From contig CAZMMV010000001.1 in NCBI GenBank assembly GCA_964567475.1, forward strand, positions 1 through 64,000: a stretch of 64,000 nt of DNA. The letters run 5' to 3'. Position numbers and translations under genes: made by a program. The notes under the pieces were generated by a model. The model was not told the origin of the DNA, did not search any database, and worked only from the letters and a program-made list of their open reading frames with translations. Within the stretch, counting starts at the first letter, position 1. The number at the start of each line of letters is the position of its first letter. Below, in pieces: positions 26,242-34,357 of this stretch. This DNA comes from CAZMMV01 sp964567475. GTDB taxonomy: Bacteria; Bacillota; Clostridia; Tissierellales; Tissierellaceae.

Positions 26242-27003
26242 ATGTTTAAAATAAGAAATTTTGAAGATAATGATGATGTAAAAATTGTGGAAAAGTTAGG
26301 AGCATTTAAGGTAGTAGAATATCAAAGAGATTTAAGTGTAAACCATTTGACAGCTCAAGCTGCTTATTATGCTTCTGAAATGAATGTTAGAAGAAGACAG
26401 TTGGTTTGTGATGTAACCCTTTCCGATATAACAATTCAGGCAGGAGCTATGCAATGGATGGTAGGTGATGTTAAAGCTACAACAGGACTTAAAGGAGTAG
26501 GAGATTTTATTGGAAAAGCTTTTAGAGGAAAGGTCACAAATGAATCTGCAATAAAACCCGAATATACAGGAACTGGTATGCTTGTATTAGAGCCAACCTA
26601 CAAACATATTTTGCTGATTGACGTTGACAACTGGAATGGCTCAATAATAATTGAAGATGGTCTATTTCTAGCTTGTGATTCAGAATTAAAACATAAAGCT
26701 GTTATGAGGTCTAATCTTTCCTCTGCTGCAATGGGCGGGGAAGGTCTTTTCAACCTTGGACTTTTTGGTGGGGGAATTGTCGCACTTGAATCTTATGTTC
26801 CGAGGGAGGAATTAATAGAAATAGAATTGGAAGATAATGAGCTAAAAATCGACGGTAATATGGCTATTGCTTGGTCTGGTAGCTTAAAATTCACAGTAGA
26901 AAGATCTGGCAAAACACTTATGGGTTCAGCCGCTTCAGGAGAAGGTCTTGTTAATGTATATCGTGGGACAGGAAAAGTTCTAATGGCTCCGGTTCTTCGA
27001 TAA
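26242..27003 (+). CDS. AIM24-family (TIGR00266-like) protein
   Basis: A 253-aa soluble beta-rich protein of the AIM24/DUF124 family. It has typical glycine-rich stretches (GEGLFNLGLFGGGIVALES near residue 173 and SAASGEGLVNVYRGTGKVLMAP at the C-terminus) and an N-terminal ITIQAGAMQWMVGDV segment. The family forms a trimeric jelly-roll-like fold in bacterial homologues; its biochemical role is not known (the yeast relative acts in mitochondria). AAGGTGGGA precedes the ATG. Monocistronic with a strong terminator. Confidence 0.85.
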   Translation: MFKIRNFEDNDDVKIVEKLGAFKVVEYQRDLSVNHLTAQAAYYASEMNVRRRQLVCDVTLSDITIQAGAMQWMVGDVKATTGLKGVGDFIGKAFRGKVTNESAIKPEYTGTGMLVLEPTYKHILLIDVDNWNGSIIIEDGLFLACDSELKHKAVMRSNLSSAAMGGEGLFNLGLFGGGIVALESYVPREELIEIELEDNELKIDGNMAIAWSGSLKFTVERSGKTLMGSAASGEGLVNVYRGTGKVLMAPVLR

Positions 27004-27023
27004 AAAAATAGTCTAGTTGATAT

Positions 27024-27088
27024 GATACTTCCAAAGTAGACAATCTAATTAATTAAAAATTAGATTATCTACTTGGAGGTATCTTTTT
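27024..27088 (+). terminator. terminator of the AIM24 gene
   Basis: A long hairpin has arms 27024-27050 and 27058-27083, with G-U pairs and one bulge, followed by TTTTT. Confidence 0.85.
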
Positions 27089-27106
27089 ATATTATACCCC
27101 AAAAAT

Positions 27107-27140
27107 CAAACAAACAAAAAGAACCGTCCCCATTGTTTGT
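27107..27140. repeat. REP-like short element (AACCGTCCCC core)
   Basis: ACAAACAA (27110-27117) and TTGTTTGT (27133-27140) bracket AAAGAACCGTCCCCA. Similar GGGGACGGTTCTTTTTG sequences are, in my recollection, dispersed in several clostridial genomes. The terminator palindrome at 7061-7100 has a related ACCGTC core. Confidence 0.45.
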
Positions 27141-27143
27141 AAT

Positions 27144-27803
27144 TTAGAATTCTTTTGCTTCATATATAGCCTTAGATATAAATGATGATATTAAAAATAA
27201 TATAAAACTAAATACTATAAATATTAATCCTATTATTCCAAAATCCATAGTCAATACTTTCTTTATAAAACTTAAATTTTTAAGATCTATACTAAATCGT
27301 TTCATTATATTAGGAATATTAATAGCTATTAGATATAAAACTGTACTAAATATTTGGGCATTTTTTTGATCGTAATATTGAAATGGAATATAAAACGATA
27401 AAAATATAAGTATTACAGATGATATTATAAGTATTTCTAACAACTCTAAGGGACTTCCCATCATATCATAAAAAGACATCTTAACTATATTTGAAGTTAA
27501 ATACATTATAGCTAATGCCCCAAAGATATATATAATAATAGATATATATCTTGATTTTACTATATCAAACTTCTTTACTGGCAAAGATATCATTAATGTA
27601 TCTGAATTTGATCTTGATTCCTTTGTAATTAGAACATTATTAACTAAAAATAAAATAATAATTATAATAAATATATACACATAATTTGATTTATAAACTT
27701 CATCTACATAGATTCCAAAAAAGCCTCCAAATACTCCTATAGCTGCTATTATTAAATTCATAATACCAAGCAATCTTATATCTTTCATTATAAGTTGTTT
27801 CAT
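27144..27803 (-). CDS. ABC-2 type transporter permease
   Basis: A 219-aa protein with six hydrophobic segments of the ABC-2 (YtrF/bacitracin-transporter-like) permease type. It is last in a four-gene operon (GntR regulator, ATPase, two permeases). It pairs with the neighbouring permease, which has the same topology and the shared loop LPVKKFDIVKSRYIS versus LPVTKKDIVISKYIS, so the two arose by duplication and probably form a heterodimer. Ribosome binding site AGGAGGG. The substrate is unknown; related GntR-ABC operons respond to cell-wall-active antibiotics. Confidence 0.82.
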   Translation of the reverse strand: MKQLIMKDIRLLGIMNLIIAAIGVFGGFFGIYVDEVYKSNYVYIFIIIIILFLVNNVLITKESRSNSDTLMISLPVKKFDIVKSRYISIIIYIFGALAIMYLTSNIVKMSFYDMMGSPLELLEILIISSVILIFLSFYIPFQYYDQKNAQIFSTVLYLIAINIPNIMKRFSIDLKNLSFIKKVLTMDFGIIGLIFIVFSFILFLISSFISKAIYEAKEF

Positions 27804-27814
27804 TTTAATCCCTC

Positions 27815-28453
27815 CTAATAAAATTTTCGAGTCTTATATAAAGCTATTGATACAGCCATAGATATAAAATACACTGCTACAATTCCAGCTATTATTGCCA
27901 ATATATTATAAGCATTGGTAAAATCTAAATTCAAAAACTTTAAAAATACATCTTCACTAAGTATGATAAAATTTATAATCATTATATAAAAAAACATATT
28001 TAAAAAATTTGCCGTCTTAGGCGAAAATCTAAACTGCATTGGTAATGTTATGGATAGAGCTACTATAGTGAATCCAACTGTTGATAATATGGTTACAATA
28101 CTAATCTTATCCACATTTACTATGCCAATTAAGCTAATAATCCACATATTAATAAATGTATAAATAATTCCTATTATAAGATTTACAAATATAGATATAT
28201 ATTTACTTATGACTATATCCTTTTTAGTTACAGGCAAAGACTGTATGAATACATGAGGTTTATCTTTCACTTCATATGCAAAAGGAATTTTTGTAATTAT
28301 AAAGACAAATGAAAATGTAGAAAAGATAAATATACTATTTATATCCCTAGTCCCAAGAATAAATAATATCAGCGGAAAATACATTAATATCATTATGTTG
28401 CTAGTCTTATTTGAATAACTAACCAACATATCCTTTTTAATTAGATTCAGCAT
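27815..28453 (-). CDS. ABC-2 type transporter permease
   Basis: A 212-aa permease with six hydrophobic segments, homologous to the next gene downstream (shared block SLPVTKKDIVISKYIS near residue 77). Ribosome binding site AGGAGGT; it begins 3 nt after the ATPase gene ends. It forms the membrane part of the exporter with its paralogue. Confidence 0.82.
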   Translation of the reverse strand: MLNLIKKDMLVSYSNKTSNIMILMYFPLILFILGTRDINSIFIFSTFSFVFIITKIPFAYEVKDKPHVFIQSLPVTKKDIVISKYISIFVNLIIGIIYTFINMWIISLIGIVNVDKISIVTILSTVGFTIVALSITLPMQFRFSPKTANFLNMFFYIMIINFIILSEDVFLKFLNLDFTNAYNILAIIAGIVAVYFISMAVSIALYKTRKFY

Positions 28454-28456
28454 ATT

Positions 28457-29302
28457 CTACCTCCTAACTGTGTAAAACATTATATCCTCAAGGGATGGCT
28501 TTTCTATTATTACCTTATCTTTAAATATCTTTTTTATATTATCCTTATTATCCGTCAAAGCTTCAAATCCTACATTTGTCTCCCTAATGCCTATAAATTC
28601 TTTTCTTGACTTTGAATTTAATAATTCATTGCCACCTTTTACTATCACATAAGACTCTAAAATTTTATCTTTAGTTTCTGAAAATACAATTTGTCCATCA
28701 TTTATAAAGGTTATATAATCAGCTATCTTTTCCAGATCTGTAGTTATATGAGTAGAGAAAAATATGGATTTATTTTCATCTTGTATTACTTCATAGAGTA
28801 TATCTAATATTTCCCTTCTAAATATTGGATCAAGGCCTGATGTTGGCTCATCCATTATTATTAGATCTGCATTATGAGATAAAGCTAGACTTAAAGAAAA
28901 CTTCATCTTCATTCCTTTAGAAAGTTTTTTTATCTTCAACTTATCATCTAGGGAAAAATCTTTTATATACTTTTGAAATATTTCCTCATTCCATTCAGTA
29001 TAAAATGGGGCAACTATATTTTTCATCTGCCTAATAGTCAAATCCTCATAGAAATGTGATTCATCATATACAAATCCTATTCTATTCTTTATCTCTTTTT
29101 CAAATTTTATATTATCCCGACCAAATATTTCTATACTACCAGAATCTCTTTTAAATATATTCATTATTAACTTTATAGTAGTAGTCTTACCTGAACCATT
29201 TGGTCCAATAAATCCCATTATATATCCTGGTTCCAAATTAAATGACACATCTTTTAATCTAAAGTTTTTAAATTCTTTAGTTAAATTCTTTACTTTTAGC
29301 AT
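28457..29302 (-). CDS. ABC transporter ATP-binding protein
   Basis: A 281-aa nucleotide-binding subunit. It has Walker A GPNGSGKTT (about residues 33-41), signature LSKGMKMKFSL (a variant of LSGGQ, usual for ABC-2 exporters), Walker B DLIIMDEPTSGLD and switch His in FFSTHITTDLE. The C-terminal region after residue 215 is a small regulatory extension. The start overlaps the GntR stop by 7 nt, so translation is coupled. It powers the two adjacent permeases. Confidence 0.9.
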   Translation of the reverse strand: MLKVKNLTKEFKNFRLKDVSFNLEPGYIMGFIGPNGSGKTTTIKLIMNIFKRDSGSIEIFGRDNIKFEKEIKNRIGFVYDESHFYEDLTIRQMKNIVAPFYTEWNEEIFQKYIKDFSLDDKLKIKKLSKGMKMKFSLSLALSHNADLIIMDEPTSGLDPIFRREILDILYEVIQDENKSIFFSTHITTDLEKIADYITFINDGQIVFSETKDKILESYVIVKGGNELLNSKSRKEFIGIRETNVGFEALTDNKDNIKKIFKDKVIIEKPSLEDIMFYTVRR

Positions 29303-29679
29303 CTTGTTTCCTCCTCAAATAAAATTTGAAGCATTAATTCTATTTCTTTGTATTTTAATCCTAGAATTTTTGATTCCTTTACTACTTCTATTAATTTATC
29401 TTCTATTATTTTTAACTTCTTTTCCTTCATTAATTCTTTATTTTGCATTGCAACAAAAGAACCTTTTCCCTGCATAGTTTCTATAAAAGCTTCTTTTTCT
29501 AATTCTTCATAGGCCCTTTTAGTAGTGATTACTGAAATCTGCAAATCCCTGGCAAGCCCCCTTATAGATGGAAGTTGCTCGCCTACATCTAAATCGCCTT
29601 TTATTATCATAGCTTTTATCTGACTAGATATCTGTTCATATATAGGTTCATTTGATGCATTTGATATAATAATTCTCAT
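29296..29679 (-). CDS. GntR-family (YtrA-type) transcriptional regulator
   Basis: A 127-aa regulator. It has a winged helix-turn-helix of GntR type (EPIYEQISSQIKAMIIKGDL, then LPSIRGLARDLQISVITTKRAYEELE) and a short C-terminal dimerisation helix pair rather than a ligand domain, as in the YtrA subfamily that controls ABC exporter operons. The start is ATG at 29679 with GAGGTGG upstream; the longer frame would run through the promoter. It is the first gene of the operon and probably autoregulates through the dyad at 29710-29740. Confidence 0.88.
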   Translation of the reverse strand: MRIIISNASNEPIYEQISSQIKAMIIKGDLDVGEQLPSIRGLARDLQISVITTKRAYEELEKEAFIETMQGKGSFVAMQNKELMKEKKLKIIEDKLIEVVKESKILGLKYKEIELMLQILFEEETRC

Positions 29680-29709
29680 ATTCCACCTCGCTTTTATCTT
29701 CACCATGTA

Positions 29710-29763
29710 TATACTGTTCATATCCAATATATACAGTATAGATATAATTATAGTTATTGTCAA
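29710..29763 (-). promoter_or_regulatory. promoter and dyad operator of the GntR-ABC operon
   Basis: On the minus strand TTGACA (29758-29763), 17-bp spacer, TATACT (29735-29740). An inverted repeat TATACTGT (29710-29717) / ACAGTATA (29733-29740), 15 nt apart, covers the -10 and start site and is a candidate GntR binding site. Confidence 0.6.
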
Positions 29764-29830
29764 TAATAAATATTATATAAAATTATTTAATACACAATCC
29801 AAAATATTTCAATTCCAATATTTTTTATAA

Positions 29831-29874
29831 AAAAAGCTATTACAAAAATATTAATAATTTTGTAATAGCTTTTT
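29831..29874 (-). terminator. terminator of the thi-ribB operon
   Basis: A perfect 17-bp stem AAAAAGCTATTACAAAA (29831-29847) pairs with 29858-29874 across a 10-nt loop, followed by T's on the minus strand, about 84 nt after ribB. Confidence 0.8.
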
Positions 29875-29957
29875 ATTTATATTCATAAATAATAATATCA
29901 AATATTTATCTTATCTTGATAGATGTTGCTAGGTATTTATGATTTAGTTGTATTTCT

Positions 29958-30590
29958 TTAATATGCCAGCATTTTTTCATTAAGCTTTTCTTTCTTTGTC
30001 CTATAATCAATTAAATCTTCAATTGATATAATCTTAAAATTAAACCTTTTACAATACTCTATTAAATCGTCTCTTCTGGCTAATGTACCATCTTCATTCA
30101 ATATTTCACACAAAACTCCTGCTGGGTAAAGATCTGCTAATCTTGCCAAATCTACAGCCGCTTCAGTATGTCCCTCTCTTTCTAAAACTCCTCCACATCT
30201 AGCTTTCAAAGGAAAGACATGTCCAGGTCTTTTAAAATCCTTATAAGAAGAATCTTTATCTAATACTTTTTTAATAGTTAACGCTCTAGCTTTTGTTGAA
30301 ATACCAGTTCCTGAATTGATATGATCTATTGAAACTGTAAAAGCAGCTTCCTCTTCACCTAAATTTCCTTTTACCATTTGTTTAATATCTAAATCCTCTA
30401 GCCTTTCTTTGCATACAGGCATACATACAAGTCCACGACCATACTTAGTCATGAAGTTTATCTTTTCTGCGGTTACCTTTTCTGCTGCTATTACCAAATC
30501 TCCTTCATTTTCTCTATCTTCATTATCTACAACTACAACAAAATTTCCTTTTCTTATTTCTTCAATAGCCTCATCAATATCATCAAACAC
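29958..30590 (-). CDS. ribB: 3,4-dihydroxy-2-butanone-4-phosphate synthase
   Basis: A 210-aa RibB. Active-site motifs are DNEDRENEGDLVIAAE near residue 22, RPGHVFPLKA and REGHTEAAVDLARLA. It converts ribulose 5-phosphate to the four-carbon precursor of riboflavin. Most Firmicutes carry RibB fused to RibA (GTP cyclohydrolase II); here the protein stops in the usual linker region (YRTKKEKLNEKMLAY), so it is either a genuine stand-alone RibB or a RibBA that lost its second domain. The GTG start follows GAGGTAGGAAACA. It lies 26 nt after the thiH-thiE remnant, in the TPP-riboswitch operon, with no other rib gene nearby. The catalytic core looks intact, unlike its upstream neighbours. Confidence 0.88.
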   Translation of the reverse strand: MFDDIDEAIEEIRKGNFVVVVDNEDRENEGDLVIAAEKVTAEKINFMTKYGRGLVCMPVCKERLEDLDIKQMVKGNLGEEEAAFTVSIDHINSGTGISTKARALTIKKVLDKDSSYKDFKRPGHVFPLKARCGGVLEREGHTEAAVDLARLADLYPAGVLCEILNEDGTLARRDDLIEYCKRFNFKIISIEDLIDYRTKKEKLNEKMLAY

Positions 30591-30616
30591 TGTTTCCTAC
30601 CTCTTATAAAATATCT

Positions 30617-31768
30617 CTACAACTTTTCCTTCAATCTTTTAGCCAAACAATAGGAATCATTACTTGTCATAATATAAGACATTACCGCTATATTTTTAAC
30701 TCCAACTTCTTTTATGCTTTGTATATTAGCCGGGCATATACCACCAATAGCTATAATAGGTATATCAACCTTTGATTTTAATTCCCTTAGAAAACTAATC
30801 CCCCTTGCTTCTAATCCTTTTTTGCAATCAGTTTTAAATATATGTCCTGCTAATATATAATCCGCCCCCAATTTTTCTGCTTCTATAGCTTCATCTACAC
30901 TTCTAGGATCTGAAATAGTAAATTGCTCATCTCCACTATCTTCTTTTAAAGAGTGTCCCCCTACTTCTGTAGTTACTCCTGCAGACATTTTACTAATACA
31001 AATAGGCACTAAATTATCCCTAATATATTTACTCTCCCTAGTAGTAATATTTGTGCCAACATATGGTAGAAATATTCTATATGCTAATAAAATATGAACT
31101 AAGTCTACATCATCTACAGTATCTAGCTTATGAAAATCTATTGAACCAGGTCTTATTCTTGGTACTGAAACCCCTAGTTCAGCATGTGGGTATTTTTTTT
31201 GTAAATATTCTAAATGAAGACCTCCAAGAAATGTTTCTTTTTCCCATTTAGCTAGTCCTAACAAAGGTCCAATTGTTACTGATCGAATTCCCGCTTCAAG
31301 GCCCCTTTCTGGTGCATCTAGTCTAAATAAATAATTTTTCTTTGGCCCACTTAAATGAACCTTATCATAAATCTTTTCATCATATGTTTCTTGATAAACT
31401 GATAAACCATCTACGCCTTTTTCTACCATCCTTTTATAATCCTTTGTACTCAATGGATAAATTTCTATAGATATAGATTCAAAGCTCTTTTTCAAAATAT
31501 CTATTGAACCTAATATATAATCCACAGAACTCATTTTCTTATCCTCACCAGTAAGTATCAATATATTTTTTAATTCTGTTTCTCTTATCTTCTCAGATTC
31601 TTTTGCTATCTCTTCATAAGTCATCTTATGTCTTTTAATATCTGTATCCATATTATAACTACAATATGCACATCTATTAGTGCAATAGTTGGCTATATAC
31701 ATAGGAGTAAATAATACTATAGATTTACCAAAGTTTTTCAAATGTATCTCCCTAGCCTTTTTTGCCAT
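30617..31768 (-). pseudogene. thiH: thiH-thiE fusion remnant
   Basis: An open 383-codon frame made of two incomplete genes. Residues 1-290 are the middle and end of ThiH (2-iminoacetate synthase, radical SAM) with CxxxCxxC at Cys29/33/36 and the SAGVTTEVGGHS block. The usual N-terminal segment of about 75 residues is absent and the frame begins inside it ([14 protein letters not shown]). Residues from about 291 (AIEAEKLGADYILAGHIF) to the end are the C-terminal half of ThiE (thiamine phosphate synthase), lacking its first about 120 residues and its thiazole/pyrimidine binding half. The junction falls where the two families have similar text (RSVDE / SVEEA). The remnant starts 30 nt before the end of the thiG remnant. 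It is probably non-functional. Confidence 0.8.
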
Positions 31769-32411
31769 AGCTTTGCCTTATATGCATATCTACCTGCTTT
31801 AACTGCCATTGCAAAGGCTTCTGCCATTTTTACTGGGTCTTCTGATGTTGCTATAGCAGTATTGACCAAGACAGCTGCAGCTCCCATTTCCATAGCTTGG
31901 CAAGCTTCTGAAGGTTTACCTATTCCTGCATCAACTATAACTGGAATATCTAGCTCATCAATCATTATTTGTACTATTTCTTTAGTTCTAATTCCCCTAT
32001 TTGTTCCAATAGATGATCCTAAAGGCATTACTGCTGCAGCACCTGCCTCTATTAATTTTTGTCCTGCTATTAAATCTGGATTCATATATGGTAAGACAAT
32101 AAAACCTTCATCTGCTAATATTTTAGTAGCCTTAATAGTTTCCTCATTGTCTGGAAGTAAATATTTACTATCCCATATTTACTATCCCATATTACCTCTA
32201 TTTTTACCCAGTTTCCACAGCCCATAGCACGACCTATTCTAGCTATTCTTGCTGCTTCATCAGCATTTCTCGCTCCTGAAGTATTTGGTAATATTACATT
32301 ACCCTTAGGAATAAATTCCATAATATTATCTACTTTATCTTTTGATTGTAAATCTACCCTTCTTATAGCCATAGTTATTATTTCTGATTTACTTTTTTTA
32401 ATTACTTCTGG
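31738..32411 (-). pseudogene. thiG: thiG remnant, frameshifted and lacking its 5' end
   Basis: The ThiG (thiazole synthase) sequence is present in two frames. The first part runs from about 32411 to 32170 ([44 protein letters not shown]). The second runs from about 32165 to 31738 ([59 protein letters not shown]). The frame change is explained exactly by a 14-bp tandem duplication at 32161-32188; deleting one copy restores ..[15 protein letters not shown]... In addition the N-terminus (strand 1 and the LGTGK motif) is missing and the end after AGRYAYKAK runs into thiH sequence. It cannot make active ThiG as written. Confidence 0.88.
32161..32188. repeat. 14-bp exact tandem duplication inside thiG
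   Basis: ATATTTACTATCCC occurs twice in direct succession (32161-32174, 32175-32188). The extra 14 bp is not a multiple of three and is the frameshift in thiG. Confidence 0.97.
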
Positions 32412-32547
32412 TAGAATATTCTTCTTTAGCTATTATTTTTCCATTAACTTCAATTACTATATAATCTTTAGAAAGCTCTAATCTACTAATTAAGTCTAAA
32501 ATATTAACTTCATCATTAAAATCTAGATCTTCACCATTTACAAGCAT
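32398..32547 (-). pseudogene. thiS: thiS remnant lacking the C-terminal Gly-Gly
   Basis: A 49-codon frame from ATG at 32547, which has a perfect AGGAGGTGA ribosome binding site; the longer upstream frame is riboswitch leader. It begins as a normal ThiS ([35 protein letters not shown]) but leaves the family after EEYS and stops at RSN. ThiS needs its C-terminal Gly-Gly to be adenylated and thiolated, and that part (about 16-18 residues) is gone. The following bases are already thiG interior. A deletion across the thiS-thiG junction is the simplest explanation. Confidence 0.82.
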
Positions 32548-32560
32548 ATTCTCACCTCCT

Positions 32561-32602
32561 AAAAAACAAGAAAAGCTACATATCCTTAGGACATGTAGCT
32601 TT
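32561..32602 (-). terminator. expression-platform terminator of the TPP riboswitch
   Basis: Arms 32572-32585 and 32589-32602 (AAAGCTACATATCC and complement, one mismatch, 3-nt loop) are followed on the minus strand by TTTTCTTGTTTTTT, directly before the thiS ribosome binding site. This suggests transcription attenuation by TPP. Confidence 0.8.
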
Positions 32603-32651
32603 ATCACAATAAAAAATAATATATAGACACATATTATTTTTTTAGAAACAA

Positions 32652-32733
32652 GTCCCTTCGTTAGCATTATCTAAATCAGGTCTAAAGGGTAAGGATATAT
32701 ATCCACTCTCAGCCTTTTAAAAGGCTCCCCTCT
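32652..32733 (-). ncRNA. TPP (THI-element) riboswitch
   Basis: On the minus strand the conserved parts appear in order: AGGGGAGCC, GGCTGAGAG, ACCCTT, GACCTGATTTAGATAATGC, then CGAAGGGA. These are the P1 to P5 core elements of the thiamine pyrophosphate aptamer, with intact CTGAGA and ACCTGAT..GATAATGC segments. It precedes thiS by about 105 nt with a terminator between, so it controls the thi-ribB transcript. All conserved bases that can be recognised are present, in contrast to the damaged genes downstream. Confidence 0.95.
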
Positions 32734-32848
32734 GTTCAAACTATTAAATTCATTTTCTATTCAATTGTATGTTAACACTTATAATGTTTTTTGTCTATAC
32801 TAATCTTGTATCATTATTCACAAAATACAAAATATTGTTTATTTCTTT

Positions 32849-34201
32849 CTATAATACATCAACAAATTTCTCTTTTGCTACTTTTTGTAAAGCTATTGAG
32901 ACAACAGTCGTTATAGACTCTGCTATTGGATATGCTAACCATACCCACTTTAGCCCTATAAATGAAAGTAAATATGCTAATGGAATTATTATAATAATCT
33001 GTCTTAAAGAAGTTATTAATAAACTATAATTTCCTAGCCCTAATGCTTGGAAATAAGTAGAATTCGTTATTCCAATCGCTGCAAATAAATAGCTAATAGA
33101 TATTATTCTAAGTGTATATACACCCATTTCTATCATTCCAACGTCGTTGGTAAATATCCCCATTAACTGTCTTGGAAATATTTGAAATATCATAGTTCCT
33201 GTCCCCATTAAAACTAATGCTAGTATTACTCCATAATGATAAGTTTCATTTATCCTGTCCTTTTGCCTTGCACCATAATTATATCCTATTAAAGGTAATA
33301 CTCCTTGGCTCAATCCAAATACTGGCATCAATACAAATGATTCTAATTTAAAATATATTCCTAGTACTGATACTGCCAACTCTGAATGTCTTACCACTAT
33401 TAAATTTAACATTATAGTAACAAATGCAGTTACTGATTGCATTAAAATACTGGGAAAACCAACTACATAAATATCTTTTACAATTTGCCTAGAATACTCA
33501 AACTTTTTAAAATTTATTTCTATACTAGTTCTTTTTGAAAGTAAAAATAATACTCCTGATAATGCACCTACACCTTGTCCAATAAGTGTAGCTATAGCTG
33601 CTCCTCTTATTCCCATTGCTGGAAAACCTAACAATCCAAAGATCATTATTGGATCTAGTACTATATTAGTTATAGCCCCTAATCCTTGAATAATCATAGG
33701 TATAACCATATTACCTGTTCCTTGTAGTGTTTTTTCTATGGTTATTTGTAATAATGATAAAAATGAAAATGTTGTTATTAATCCTAAATATTCTATTCCC
33801 ATAGCTTTTACCACAGGATCAGCAGTAAAATAATCTAAAAATCTTCCTAATAAAAATACTCTAAAAAACAAAAATACTGCCCAAGAAACAAATACTAGCA
33901 GTAATCCATGCATTGCACCCTTATTAGCTATATCTTCTCTATCGGAACCTAATGCTCTGGATATAAATGAATTTATACCAACTCCAGTACCAACTCCAAA
34001 TCCAATGATTACAATTTGAATTGGATAAGATAAAGAAGTTGCTCTTAAAGCTTTTTCACTAATTTGAGACACAAAGAATGAATCTGTAATATTATATAAA
34101 GACTGGATAAGCATAGATAGCATTATCGGTAATGACATTTTTATAAGTAGCGGAAATATTTCTTTATAACCCATAGGGTTTTTGTGTAACCTTTCGTTCA
34201 T
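32849..34201 (-). CDS. MATE-family efflux transporter
   Basis: A 450-aa membrane protein with twelve hydrophobic segments in two MatE repeats (start FPLLIKMSLPIMLSMLIQSLYN; second repeat VVGFPSILMQSVTAFV). It is related to but clearly diverged from the MATE protein at 24374-25828. Ribosome binding site GAGGAGG, 6 nt before the ATG. It is monocistronic upstream of the riboswitch operon and has no linked regulator. Confidence 0.9.
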   Translation of the reverse strand: MNERLHKNPMGYKEIFPLLIKMSLPIMLSMLIQSLYNITDSFFVSQISEKALRATSLSYPIQIVIIGFGVGTGVGINSFISRALGSDREDIANKGAMHGLLLVFVSWAVFLFFRVFLLGRFLDYFTADPVVKAMGIEYLGLITTFSFLSLLQITIEKTLQGTGNMVIPMIIQGLGAITNIVLDPIMIFGLLGFPAMGIRGAAIATLIGQGVGALSGVLFLLSKRTSIEINFKKFEYSRQIVKDIYVVGFPSILMQSVTAFVTIMLNLIVVRHSELAVSVLGIYFKLESFVLMPVFGLSQGVLPLIGYNYGARQKDRINETYHYGVILALVLMGTGTMIFQIFPRQLMGIFTNDVGMIEMGVYTLRIISISYLFAAIGITNSTYFQALGLGNYSLLITSLRQIIIIIPLAYLLSFIGLKWVWLAYPIAESITTVVSIALQKVAKEKFVDVL

Positions 34202-34357
34202 CTAATTCCTCCTCTTCTATTATTGATCAACTATATAATACTATCATATATTGATTTATATTTCACTTTTTTATTTTTTGTATATTGTTTTTTATTATCT
34301 TATGTTAGTGTTCCATAAAGATCATAATTATATAAAAAATATATAAATTGTATTACA

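Noticed and set aside
31742..32227. 161-codon + strand ORF across the thi region
   Set aside because: It is antisense to clearly recognisable ThiG sequence on the minus strand and has no ribosome binding site or family pattern.
32548..32667. N-terminal extension of thiS
   Set aside because: These codons fall in the riboswitch leader and terminator. The ATG at 32547 has the perfect ribosome binding site.
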